Positions 17,257 to 26,537 of a stretch of 41,926 nucleotides of DNA are shown here, one piece after another; positions within the stretch are counted from its first letter, which is position 1, and each line of letters starts with the position of its first letter. The notes below the pieces were generated by a model. It saw only the letters and a list, made by a program, of their open reading frames with translations, had not been told where the DNA came from and ran no database searches. A program made the translations under genes and the position numbers. Origin of the DNA: Mesostigma viride (Eukaryota > Streptophyta > Mesostigmatophyceae > Mesostigmatales > Mesostigmataceae); the NCBI GenBank assembly GCA_009746045.1, contig RPFO01000881.1, positions 1 through 41,926 on the forward strand, written 5' to 3'.

Positions 17257-17900
17257 ATTTAGATGAACGCGGATCAGTGAGTTTCTGGTCTTCCCAAGAT
17301 GTGATGAATGGAGCCATGGTTTCAACCAGCGGCTTTTAACCTTTACCACAGTTGCCTCACTACCCTGTGGTCACTAGCCTTAGGCGGCAGTACCCACGGA
17401 CGGTGTTGGGAAAAGACGCTTGGCCACTGCTGTGTCCGAGCCTTTCTAGGTCTCACCATTGCTGCCAGGCCTTGCACGCCTTGGCAGGTCCGCCACTGTC
17501 AATTTCCTTGGTTGCATCAATCCAGGACGTCTGTCCTTCCATGAATGACAGTAACGCTCTGGATTTATCCGTCATGACAAGTACCCGTCCATCCCAGGCC
17601 TGCAGGACTGCCAGTCCTGAAGTCCTGTGACATTCTTGGTACCATCAACCAATATTGACCACAGTACCTCCTAGTGACAGTCGGTCCTGTGACACGTAAC
17701 TTGTGATGGTTCACCCAACACTGCCACGTGCCCTGTCCCTCACGTGTCCTTAGTCCTGGTACTGCTGTAGCGTCCGGCGGCATTACTTCGGGACTTGATA
17801 ACTCTCAAGTTCCTTGTCCAAATGAGGCGTCTAGCACGGCGTTGGAAAAGCCACTTCAAGTATGATATGCTTAGCATATTGCATCACCAATATGCTAACT
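17257..17900 (-). repeat. LTR (3' LTR in element orientation)
   Basis: 644 bp, matching 24785-25428 except T versus G in CACTAGCCTkAGG (near 17391 versus 24919). A purine-rich tract (AAGAAAGGG on the minus strand, just right of 17900) is the likely polypurine tract. Confidence 0.95.
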
Positions 17901-18864
17901 CCAACCCTTTCTTGTTTTGGAGCTGCAAGCTTCACACCATGACCAACCCATTCCTTGCTGCCTTGTGAAATGGACACCTGGTTACCCTGGACTTATAATA
18001 AGCCTCATGAGCACCCCTTTTGCCACCTTAATGGTATCCTCTTTAGGGATCTATGGTTCAACCCTGCCATCTGATCATTAACTTGACCTGCAGGTCATCC
18101 CCAACCCTTTCTTTTGCAACTGTACCTTGGCTTGGGCTTAAAGGAGGATATTGAATATTCCTTAGGCAACATATCCTGGATATCTGAATGAGAGGCCCTG
18201 ACTACAGGAAACGTATTACAGTGAGTTCCTGGTCTTCCCAGTTATCACTGGCGCCCGTTTCATGGCGCCCGCCCCGAGCGTTCCAGGCATCATCCATCCA
18301 AATGTTCACCAATGGAAACCACTTCAACACCACTGTGCCACTGCTTGATGGGGAGCCCATGTCATCACTGGGTGTTAAAGCCCAGGAGTCATACATACCA
18401 GGCTGTGGCTCAACTAGGGAATCGAACCCTACCCCAGAATCCCCAGGTTAAACTTAACCTGGTCACATGACAGACAACAAGAGAGATTGGCATACAACAT
18501 GATTATGTTTTATTATAGAATATCCACCAAAACCAATGCTGAGTGTTCCCAGTGGACCAGCCTGCACCAGCAAGGCCCAACTGTCAGGTTACAACACCAT
18601 AATATCCAAGGTTGTCACTTATTCACAGCTAAAGAAAACTAAACAAGAGAGATATATACAAACAACCTGGAAGAACTCTCAACATGGCCTGCCCTGTCAT
18701 GGCCTAACTGCCCGAGGCCAAAGGCATCCCACTGTGCTAATCCTTTACAGGAAGAGCTTGCTCCTGTTGAGCCTTCTACCTGCTTGGTGACAGGTAGGCT
18801 ACCTGTTGCCCTCCCCCCTGGGGACAACAGCACTGGTCAGCCACCAACTGGCAAAGGCTGGACT
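17901..18864 (-). other. Retrotransposon 3' untranslated region
   Basis: About 960 bp between the RNase H stop and the LTR in element orientation. I find no convincing coding frame: two short open frames of 64 and 87 codons overlap on opposite strands and resemble nothing. It contains the polypurine tract next to the LTR (17901-17916) and a second CCAACCCTTTCTT copy near 18097. Confidence 0.6.
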
Positions 18865-20223
18865 TCAAGTCCCACCAGAAAAGGGGTCCATGAGCCCTTT
18901 GAGCACAGGGTATTGTAGCTCAGCCTTGCTCTCCAGCTTGGTGAGGGCGTCTGCTGGGTTGTCAACACCAGGCACATGTTCAAGATGAGCAAGGTAAGAC
19001 ATCTCCTTCAGCAACAAATAATCCAGATCCCTGCTCCTGGCGAGCTGTCTGTGCACAAACTGCACCATGCCCATGCTGTCTGTCTTGACCAGTGTGTGCA
19101 GCTGCAAGCTACAGGAAGCTACCTGACAGAGCTGGTAGAATAACTCCCTGAGGTAAAGAGCAGTGTGTAGCCCCTCACATATTGCCCTGCACTCAGCAAT
19201 GTCACTGCTGGGCGTCACCCTGTTCTGTAACCTACTGTACCAGCTGACCAGAGAAGTGTGCTCCTGTTGTAGTGTAATGAGTGCTGCTGCCCTACCCCTG
19301 ACATCCGTCACCTTCCTGCTGTCCATGGAACTGTCCACAAAAAGCACCATGTTGAGTGGTTTGTACAAGTCCACAGCTGCCAGTATGAGTGGAGGTGAGC
19401 TCCTGACAGACTCAACCACCTGCTCTGCCCCTACCTCAACCAGCTGAGCATCTGTGAGCCTACTCAGCACCAACAAATCTGGGGCACAAATGCTAGCTAG
19501 CCAAGCCAACATTCCCCTGATTGTGGCACACCTGGCCTGGGTAATGGGCTGCTGGAGGGCATCAATGATCTGCTGAGGATAGTTGTTGCCACCCTCCATC
19601 TTGATAAACCAAGTACCTGCCCTCTTGATCAGCGTGGCCTGCATTCCACAAAACACCATGGGCTCATCCTGCTTCATGTGCTGGACCTTTCCTAACTCAA
19701 ACCTCTTCTGGATCTTGGACAGTACTGAATCCACCCACTCAGGAGGCCCTAGAAGGTGCAGGTCATCTCCATGCAGAGATGCAAACACAGGCAACCCTTC
19801 ATGAGTACTCTGGAACAAGCAAGGATCAACTGGAGACACAGTAAAGCCACAGTGAGTTTTCAGAAACTTTTCCAGGCTCTTTCTCCAGATGATAGGGCTG
19901 GACCTGAGACCCTCCAAACCCTTGAGTATTCTGAGATATTTTGACTTGATCTCTGCTCTCCACACCTTGGGCACTGTTACAAAGAAGGGAGGGATATCAC
20001 GCCACGTCTCCTTGGCCTGCTCCACATCACCCTTGAGAAAAGCCCTCTTGAAATCAATCAGCACAGAGCTGTACGCAATGCCCTTGACCAGGAAAGACAG
20101 ATATATACACAGAACAATCCTCCAGGTATCATGCAGCATCCCAGGCGTATACAACTCCTCATCTGTCAGCTCCCCCGTGCCATGGTACTCAGTCACAACT
20201 GGCCTCACATGTGGCACCTGCAC
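18865..20223 (-). CDS. Copia-type reverse transcriptase and RNase H
   Basis: 452 residues. RT landmarks: VLIDFKRAFLKGDVEQ (first catalytic Asp), GLEGLRSSPIIWRKSLEKFL, DPCLF, and LHGDDLHLLG, the active-site box in which YVDD is replaced by HGDD. RNase H follows: LFVDSSMDSRK, SWYSRLQNRVTPSSDIAEC, KTDSMGMVQFVHR, HVPGVDNPADALTK. Only a GTG start is available and the frame is -1 to the upstream one, overlapping by 19 bases, so it is translated as part of the polyprotein after a shift, or an indel separates it. The first RT strand motif (LKLKEIDG) lies in the upstream frame. Confidence 0.9.
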   Translation of the reverse strand: MQVPHVRPVVTEYHGTGELTDEELYTPGMLHDTWRIVLCIYLSFLVKGIAYSSVLIDFKRAFLKGDVEQAKETWRDIPPFFVTVPKVWRAEIKSKYLRILKGLEGLRSSPIIWRKSLEKFLKTHCGFTVSPVDPCLFQSTHEGLPVFASLHGDDLHLLGPPEWVDSVLSKIQKRFELGKVQHMKQDEPMVFCGMQATLIKRAGTWFIKMEGGNNYPQQIIDALQQPITQARCATIRGMLAWLASICAPDLLVLSRLTDAQLVEVGAEQVVESVRSSPPLILAAVDLYKPLNMVLFVDSSMDSRKVTDVRGRAAALITLQQEHTSLVSWYSRLQNRVTPSSDIAECRAICEGLHTALYLRELFYQLCQVASCSLQLHTLVKTDSMGMVQFVHRQLARSRDLDYLLLKEMSYLAHLEHVPGVDNPADALTKLESKAELQYPVLKGLMDPFSGGT

Positions 20224-21437
20224 CCGTCTATCTCCTTCAGCTTGAGCACAAACAAGAGCCTTAGCAACTGATGCTCCCTGGGCAACTCATCCACAGGCTC
20301 AGCACAGTTAGACACTATCCAGTCATGCCCACTGGAGACAAACCCTAGAATCCATGCCTTAGCCATCTTGGGGCTTTGCATCAACTCTACCAACTGGTGC
20401 CAGGAAATAGGACTGTGACCAGCAATCTGGTACTTGTGCACCCCCAAGTCCCGTGGATCTAGGGTGGTTGGGATGATCAACAAGTCCTCAGCAATGGGCT
20501 CCTTGCCTTCAGGCCCCACACTCTGCTGCCCCTTCACAGCCTTGACTGCCACAGCTAGACCCTTGGAGTAGTGATATCTCTGGAGGGGCAAACTGCCGTG
20601 ACCTTCTAGTGCAAGCTCATCTGCTGACAGAGTCACTCCTGGCATGCACAAGAAATTCTGGCCCAAAATGGCAGGCCCCTGGTACCCTTCCACCACACAG
20701 AACGCAGTGGGGACACCCAGGATAGGCACAGTCACTTCCCCTAGGATCTTCATTGTTACAGTGCCCGTAAAGTCACTCACTGCCCTGCAGCCAGCCTTAT
20801 TCACCTTCAGGCCCTGAGCATCCTCCACCCTGATGATAGACACCTCTGAGTTAGTATCCACTTCTAGGGTAGCAGCCCAGCAAGAACCCCATTCAGTCAA
20901 CTTAGATACCTTGGGATCCTTGTGCTTGTTGAACATGAGCGACCGGACAATGTCTGCCATGAGTGGCCTCTTGGACCCTGGTGCAGGCCCAGCCCCCGTT
21001 GGCTCCACCACAGGTGATGCAGTTGCCTCCTGCACCTCATCATCATCAGAGGGATAGCCACCTCCCACGTCAGTGACAGGCACATCAACTACCTGGTCCT
21101 TAACCTGGCCCTCCAGCCAACACTGGGGTCCAGGCCCGTCTGCAGGCCAGATTGCATGTGGCTTGCGTTCCTTGACGTTGGCCCAGCTCAACCTGTAAAC
21201 ATGCCTGGGATTACTCTCCAAGGCCACAAGGCAGGAACGATTGGCATCTTCCACACAGGTCACCACCCCGTTCTGCCACTTGCCCCTCTTGCCCTGCATT
21301 GATGGCTCCTTCCACATTCTGACCTTCAGCCCCACCTGAGGCCTCAGCACATTCCAGCCCCTATCCTTGCGTCTCAACTGAGCAAACACCCTGTCTGCTT
21401 TCCTCAAGCAAGCCTGGACCACTTCCTGGGCTAGCAT
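20205..21437 (-). CDS. Integrase C-terminal region and retropepsin-like domain
   Basis: 410 residues. The first ~100 (GLKVRMWKEP, GKWQNGVVTCVED, RHVYRLSWANVKER) look like the C-terminal nucleic-acid-binding part of integrase. At ~190-260 there is a retropepsin-like segment: VDTNSEVSIIRV (active-site D-T-G as D-T-N) and AILGQNFL (the conserved ILG-x-x-FL strand). The end reaches the start of RT (VLKLKEIDG). Placement of a protease after integrase is unusual for copia, and the G-to-N change may reduce activity. The frame is -1 to the integrase ORF with overlap GGATGCTAG. Confidence 0.75.
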   Translation of the reverse strand: MLAQEVVQACLRKADRVFAQLRRKDRGWNVLRPQVGLKVRMWKEPSMQGKRGKWQNGVVTCVEDANRSCLVALESNPRHVYRLSWANVKERKPHAIWPADGPGPQCWLEGQVKDQVVDVPVTDVGGGYPSDDDEVQEATASPVVEPTGAGPAPGSKRPLMADIVRSLMFNKHKDPKVSKLTEWGSCWAATLEVDTNSEVSIIRVEDAQGLKVNKAGCRAVSDFTGTVTMKILGEVTVPILGVPTAFCVVEGYQGPAILGQNFLCMPGVTLSADELALEGHGSLPLQRYHYSKGLAVAVKAVKGQQSVGPEGKEPIAEDLLIIPTTLDPRDLGVHKYQIAGHSPISWHQLVELMQSPKMAKAWILGFVSSGHDWIVSNCAEPVDELPREHQLLRLLFVLKLKEIDGCRCHM

Positions 21438-22399
21438 CCAAACTGCAGTGCTACAGGATTGACAGCCACCCCGTCATAATAGTAGTTTATTCTGAGGTTC
21501 AACTGTTCTTCCACCTGCCTGGTCCACACTGCCCTCTCCAAAGCAGATGCTACCAGTGGCACCTTAGGTTCTGCCAGCACTACGGTCTTGACCTCCCTGA
21601 TGGATCTCTCCACAGCACCTTGCTGTCCATGGCTCTCCCTGGGCGTGACCAGCAGCTTGCATGGCAGTTGCTCCTGCTGTGACAGTAGGCACTCAAACTG
21701 AATATCAGCCTGTACTGTCTTGTACACCCCAAAGCCTGGTAAGAGAGTCTGCAAGCCCAGCAGCAGGGTATTCCCCTTCATATCTGGCAGAATCTGGAGC
21801 AGCCTGTACCTGCTAAATCTGTCCACTGCCACCAAAATGTATAAGCCCCTGATATGCTGGACGTCTACCTGGATGTCCCCCTTCTCCCTGGCAGGCTCCC
21901 TAGCATGGGACCTTGGCTTCTTGGCAGCATTCTCCTTACAAGCACATTGCTCAGCTGCAGCCCTGCATGCTTCCCTCAGTGGCTCATCTCCAATCTTCCA
22001 ACCAAACATCTCAGCCATGGCTGTGTGACCAAAGATATTGTGCAGCCTGCGTCCAGCATCCGTGTAGCTCAGTTGCCTAGCCAGATTACGCACCTGGGAA
22101 GACGCCTGGACGGGCCCTGCGTGTGAGGACGCAACATCCACCTTCTGCATCTTGGATCCAGAGGACCCAGCAGACCCTCCCAGCAGAGCATCTAGGCTCC
22201 CAGAGCCAACCCTGTCTGGGGACCCTCCACCTGTTGACAGTTGAGGGGATTGTTGTGCTGCAGCATGCATGCAATCTTGTGGAATGAGAACATCAGTACA
22301 CCCCTGGTGCTGATCAGAGGTGGCACCCTGCCCAGATTTATTTACATGTGAAGCTGTGTCCCCACAGGGTGTCTCACTATGTACACGGGACTGCTTCAC
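21431..22399 (-). CDS. Retrotransposon integrase
   Basis: The coding body follows gag in the same frame after a single TGA. It contains an N-terminal zinc-binding-type region (LHNIFGHTAMAEMFGW with HxxxxH, then CACKENA for C-x-C) and a catalytic core with D (GDIQVDVQHIRG), D (VQADIQFECL) and E (SHGQQGAVERSIREV), the DDE triad of retroviral-type integrases. No good ATG is present at the start, consistent with expression by read-through from gag. Confidence 0.88.
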   Translation of the reverse strand: MKQSRVHSETPCGDTASHVNKSGQGATSDQHQGCTDVLIPQDCMHAAAQQSPQLSTGGGSPDRVGSGSLDALLGGSAGSSGSKMQKVDVASSHAGPVQASSQVRNLARQLSYTDAGRRLHNIFGHTAMAEMFGWKIGDEPLREACRAAAEQCACKENAAKKPRSHAREPAREKGDIQVDVQHIRGLYILVAVDRFSRYRLLQILPDMKGNTLLLGLQTLLPGFGVYKTVQADIQFECLLSQQEQLPCKLLVTPRESHGQQGAVERSIREVKTVVLAEPKVPLVASALERAVWTRQVEEQLNLRINYYYDGVAVNPVALQFGC

Positions 22400-22402
22400 T
22401 AG

Positions 22403-22405
22403 TCA
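22403..22405 (-). promoter_or_regulatory. Probable UGA-CUA stop-codon read-through site between gag and pol
   Basis: The gag frame ends ..DQK-TGA, and the next codons CTA GTG AAG CAG open directly into the integrase frame with no shift. UGA followed by CUA is a known efficient read-through context in several RNA viruses and a few cellular genes. A few residues after the CCHC knuckle is where retroelements regulate the gag/pol ratio. Confidence 0.65.
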
Positions 22406-23727
22406 CTTCTGATCAGACTGCCCCTTCTTCTTGTTTGGGCAATCCCTCTTCCAGTGACCTTCCTTGCCACAAGCAAAACACTTGCTCTTGCCAGACCCTC
22501 CCCCTGGGGCCTTGCTGTCCTGCTTGTTCTGGTTGCCTGAGGCCTGATTGTTATTCTGCCCCTGGCCACCACCCTTACCCTGCTGATGGCTGTTACGGTT
22601 GCCAGACTGGTTCCCCTGATTCTGGTTCCCCTGCTGACCTCCTCCACCACCCTGGTTCTGCTCCTTCTGGGCCTGCTTCCTTCTCCTGCTACCATACCGT
22701 GTCCCAGATGGGGTACGGTTCTTGCCCTGGCTAGCCTGAGACGCTGACCCTCCCTGAGAACTGATACCCTTGCAGGTAGGGACCCGGGTCCTGAAGTTTA
22801 GTATCACACGCTTCAGAGCCCCCCAGGTGCCATCAGTGAGATCACAGAGCTGCCTAGCAGTAGCCCTACCTTCCTCTGACAAGCCCATCTTATCAAAGAA
22901 GTGGTCTGCTGCTGCCCTGACTGTCACACTGAAGCCCTGCTTCTTGCCTGCCTCCACGATCAACTCAAACCTGGCCAGCTCAGCAGCCACCTCACCCTTG
23001 ATCTCAAACTCATCAAATTCTCTCTTCTTTTCCATGGTGAGATTGTGAACCCTGTCAGAAAACTCCTCCTTGATGTCATCTAGGAACTGCAGCCAAGTGT
23101 GCCCCTCTTTCAGAGCATGCCTAGCCATGTCATTGACCCTTTCAGACGACCCCTTGTTTGCGGTGGAAGAGTGAAACACCCTGACAATATCCACACCTGC
23201 TGCGACAGAGCCCACGACTAGCTTCATGTCATCAAGCCATTTATCCAGGTTGTCTTGCTTCAGGGAGGGTTGAGCGCTTTCTGCCCATTCATGACTGTCA
23301 CAGCATCAGAAAATGGACGGGTGCCAGGCAACACACTCCCCACACGCACTGGTGGTGCCTGGGGAGGGTCAATCCTAGCCTCCAAACGCTCGGGCAACAT
23401 ACCAGACACCCTATCGTGAACAGCAGCTTGCTTTGCAGCACGCACACCTGGGGTGACGATGGCGTCCTCCTCACCAGGCGTTGTGAGCACCACTGCCTCC
23501 GTAGGTCGCCTGGCACGCTTGACTTTCTCCGCCTCAGCTTGCCCATCACGCCACCGCTTGTGTGTTCTCCCGGCTCTGGGGTCCATCTCTGGGATAGGTT
23601 GCCCAGCTGGCGCCTCCACGCCCCTCTCCTCCATCGCCTCCCCTTCCTCTCTGGCGATGTCCTCCTCTGCCGTTCGCTCCCGTTGCTCCTCGAATGTCGC
23701 CGCACCCCGGCTTGCCCTCCTAGGCAT
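22403..23727 (-). CDS. Gag-like protein with CCHC zinc knuckle
   Basis: Starts at the ATG at 23727 (MPRRASRG) after a TATA-like GTATATAATG. An acidic/Arg-rich N-terminus leads to a one-base break near 23262-23272 (CCCTCCCTGA): the written frame ends ..ALNPP, while the next frame continues SLKQDNLDKWLDDMK into a helical copia-gag-like region. A Gly/Gln/Asn-rich linker follows, and the CCHC knuckle CFACGKEGHWKRDC lies at the end. It terminates in TGA at 22403-22405. The break may be an indel or a -1 shift site. Confidence 0.8.
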
Positions 23728-23974
23728 TATATACAATGGCTGCGACCAACTTTGCAACAAGAAAACAGCAAACTCTCCACCTATCCTCCACCCCCTCAAG
23801 CCTCGTTTTCAGACGAAGCTTCTCCTGCAACCGGTGCAGGTGCTGGCTCGTGGAACGGTCCCTCCACCGGATTCAATGGCTGCCCCTGGTCGTCGTGAGT
23901 AGGCACAGGCCTAATAACCACCGGAAGCCTCAAACCATACGCGTAATCACGTATCCAGCGAGAACGCCCCCACC

Positions 23975-24760
23975 TCAGCAAATGGCCTCACCTAAACCAA
24001 CGTTGTCGTCAATGTGGTAGCGATTAAGCTCGTCCCGCTGCGCCTGCTCACGGCCCTCCTGAGAGCCGTCGCCCTCGTGACGCCTCTGGGCCGGCTGTAC
24101 TACCGCCCCTGCTGGCTGATCTACGAAGTCGTAGAAGGCGTCGTCGGCTGAGACCTCTCGACCGCCAACCACGTCGACAGTCAAACTTAGCTGGTTTAAC
24201 TCTCGGCGAGAATGTGGAGTATCCCGACTAGTGTAGATGGAGAAGGGATTAAGAGTAATGAAGACACGATCAGCAGCGCCTCTGGTCAACTCTAAGACAG
24301 AGTGCGCCAGATTCTGGCACTCTGCCACCAACGCCTGCGTACTGCCACGAACGATGGCCTCCCGCCTGTCCCGGGCGACCTGCACCACGTTTGGCACGCC
24401 GGTGTAGTCGTCCCCAAGGCGGAGATTGGCGACAAGGTCGTTTATCTCTCGGGCACCCCCGAGGCTTATGGCAATTATCTGCAAAAGCAGAGTGACCACC
24501 TGCTCAAACGCGAATGCGTTTGTGTGGCCAGCCCGCCAAGACGCTGGCAGCCTTCTGATGATTTCCGCGAGGTCCTCGCGAAATCTCAGCAGCTGCTCGG
24601 CTGCTCCTCGGACGTACTCGCCCGGTGCCGACACCGCACGAATATTTCGGCGCACTTCCTCCGAGTCCTCGTGCCCTCCTGCGGGTACTGGACTGGACGC
24701 CGCTACCGTTGCTGCACGCGCAAAGGTGTTTGTCCTAGCTTCAGAGTCCGAATTCGACAT
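23975..24760 (-). CDS. Upstream ORF of the retrotransposon, unknown
   Basis: 261 residues from MSNSDSEARTNTF at 24760; the frame is also open into the LTR, but this ATG lies 24 bases inside the element. Helical with RFREDLAEIIRRLP and VVTLLLQIIAISLGG, and an acidic Gln/Glu-rich end. It precedes gag (starting 23727) by ~250 bases and is not an obvious gag piece. It appears more GC-rich than the rest of the element. It could be an extra ORF captured by the element or a separate gag module. Confidence 0.55.
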   Translation of the reverse strand: MSNSDSEARTNTFARAATVAASSPVPAGGHEDSEEVRRNIRAVSAPGEYVRGAAEQLLRFREDLAEIIRRLPASWRAGHTNAFAFEQVVTLLLQIIAISLGGAREINDLVANLRLGDDYTGVPNVVQVARDRREAIVRGSTQALVAECQNLAHSVLELTRGAADRVFITLNPFSIYTSRDTPHSRRELNQLSLTVDVVGGREVSADDAFYDFVDQPAGAVVQPAQRRHEGDGSQEGREQAQRDELNRYHIDDNVGLGEAIC

Positions 24761-24784
24761 ATCCGTCGACCAGACTGTAATACG

Positions 24785-25428
24785 ATTTAGATGAACGCGG
24801 ATCAGTGAGTTTCTGGTCTTCCCAAGATGTGATGAATGGAGCCATGGTTTCAACCAGCGGCTTTTAACCTTTACCACAGTTGCCTCACTACCCTGTGGTC
24901 ACTAGCCTGAGGCGGCAGTACCCACGGACGGTGTTGGGAAAAGACGCTTGGCCACTGCTGTGTCCGAGCCTTTCTAGGTCTCACCATTGCTGCCAGGCCT
25001 TGCACGCCTTGGCAGGTCCGCCACTGTCAATTTCCTTGGTTGCATCAATCCAGGACGTCTGTCCTTCCATGAATGACAGTAACGCTCTGGATTTATCCGT
25101 CATGACAAGTACCCGTCCATCCCAGGCCTGCAGGACTGCCAGTCCTGAAGTCCTGTGACATTCTTGGTACCATCAACCAATATTGACCACAGTACCTCCT
25201 AGTGACAGTCGGTCCTGTGACACGTAACTTGTGATGGTTCACCCAACACTGCCACGTGCCCTGTCCCTCACGTGTCCTTAGTCCTGGTACTGCTGTAGCG
25301 TCCGGCGGCATTACTTCGGGACTTGATAACTCTCAAGTTCCTTGTCCAAATGAGGCGTCTAGCACGGCGTTGGAAAAGCCACTTCAAGTATGATATGCTT
25401 AGCATATTGCATCACCAATATGCTAACT
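24785..25428 (-). repeat. LTR (5' LTR in element orientation)
   Basis: 644 bp, a near-perfect copy of 17257-17900. The primer-binding site should lie just left of 24785; on the minus strand the adjacent bases read CGTATTACAGTCTGGTCGAC, which I cannot match to a tRNA by eye. Confidence 0.95.
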
Positions 25429-25433
25429 GCTGC
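25429..25433. repeat. Target-site duplication, right copy (GCTGC)
   Basis: Matches 17252-17256. The fibre coding sequence resumes at 25434 in the reading frame left at 17256. Confidence 0.9.
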
Positions 25434-26278
25434 TGTTCTCCCGCACCATCGCCCAGGCCGACCGGTACGCCCCCGGCACCAACGTCCTGCTGTCGACCCT
25501 CGCTTCCGGTGCCGATGACACGCGCTGGGAGTTCACCTCCGGCACCACGTCCGAGGTGGGTGCCAAGGTAGTGACCCTCAACGGTGGCGCGGCCGTCTCC
25601 AATGGTGTGCTGAAGGTCAACGATTCCGGAAGCCAGAGCGGGTCGTGCGCGTCGTCGATGCCCACCGGCACCTTCAGCATCATCACCAAGATCACTCCCA
25701 AGGCCGACCTTTCCAGCTCCGTCGCCAACGGTCTCGTTCTGCTGTCGTACGCGGGTGCCGGCGCCACCACCACCGTCACGGTCACCAACGCCGGTCACGT
25801 CACCGTGTCTGACGGCACCGCGAGCGCTGAGAGCACCTATAGCATTCTGAGCACAGAGTCCTTCACGCTGGCTCTGGTCCGTGACGGCACTTCGACCATG
25901 GTGTACTTGAACGGCGCCTCGGTCGCCGTCATTGCCACCTCCGTGGACGTCGGCGCCTCCCCCACGCTGACCCTGGGACCGGGCAAGAACCAGGCCGGGT
26001 ATGCCATCTGGTACGACGATGTCCGCGTGAACGCCGCCGCCATCACCGCCGCTAACACCCAGCTGTACGGTTGGAAGGAGATGTACGCCGCGGATCAGGT
26101 CGTCACGTACGGATTCCGCATCGGCAGCGACGAGAGCATGCAGCTCGTCAAGGTGCGAGGGTCTGGCTCTCACAGCCGCGCCCTCATGAAGCCGGCCCCG
26201 AACACGATCACCTCCAGCAACAGCATGGGCGCCATCGGCACGACCACGCTGGACGTGGTGTCGGAGTCGCTCAACTAG
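25434..26278 (+). pseudogene. Fibre-like protein, C-terminal part (after retrotransposon)
   Basis: Continues the 15711 gene from ..GGQL into LFSRTIAQADRYAPG, matching GGQLLLSRTILAADREAP of the second fibre locus. About 280 residues, beta-rich, resembling a laminin-G/concanavalin-like lectin fold (IWYDDVRVNAAAITAANTQL is a LamG-like ending strand), followed by LYGWKEMYAADQVVTYGFRI and a conserved tip ending MGAIGTTTLDVVSESLN. The reading frame is undamaged, in line with a recent insertion. It has no start of its own, so in this copy the tip is cut from the shaft. Confidence 0.85.
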
Positions 26279-26421
26279 AGTGTTGGATAGTGTGATGTAG
26301 GTTTCTATGTAGCACTCACCCCTTAACACAATGCACTTGTTGGTATGTTTGCATGTGTGGCTGAATGAATTGTCCGTCGCGCTTATCGTGTAATGATTAT
26401 GATTTATAATAATAAACCATC

Positions 26422-26494
26422 GTGCTGGTAGCCCAGTTGGTCAGGGCGTCAACCTTATGAGTTGAAGGTCGCGGGATCGAGACCCGCCCAGCAC
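26422..26494 (+). tRNA. tRNA-Ile (anticodon UAU)
   Basis: Complete cloverleaf by eye: acceptor GTGCTGG/CCAGCAC, D-stem GCCC/GGGC with loop AGTTGGTCA, anticodon stem TCAAC/GTTGA with loop CTTATGA (anticodon TAT), T-stem GCGGG/CCCGC with loop ATCGAGA, discriminator A at 26495, no encoded CCA and no intron. It would read AUA isoleucine codons, which should be rare in a GC-rich genome. An AT-rich leader lies upstream at 26395-26420. Confidence 0.9.
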
Positions 26495-26537
26495 AATTAC
26501 AAATAATAATGCGTGCAAAATGTTATATGTGCCCGTT

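Larger units (their letters stand above)
17257..25428 (-). mobile_element. Ty1/copia-type LTR retrotransposon, 8.17 kb, minus orientation
   Basis: Two 644-bp LTRs with one difference that I can find, a 5-bp target duplication, and minus-strand coding in the order upstream ORF, gag (CCHC knuckle), integrase, aspartic-protease-like domain, reverse transcriptase, RNase H. RT after integrase places it in Ty1/copia (Pseudoviridae-like). The protease lying between integrase and RT is atypical. The LTR ends (ATTTAGATG...GCTAACT) lack the usual TG...CA. The near identity of the LTRs implies a recent insertion. Most of the element is visibly less GC-rich than the flanking viral genes. Confidence 0.93.

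Noticed and set aside
18188-18451. 87-codon open frame in the retrotransposon 3' region
   Set aside because: It overlaps another short frame on the other strand, has no motif and lies in a region expected to be untranslated.
17391-24919. The single LTR difference as a way to date the insertion
   Set aside because: With homopolymer and possible sequencing errors in the window, one substitution in 644 bp is too little to give an age.
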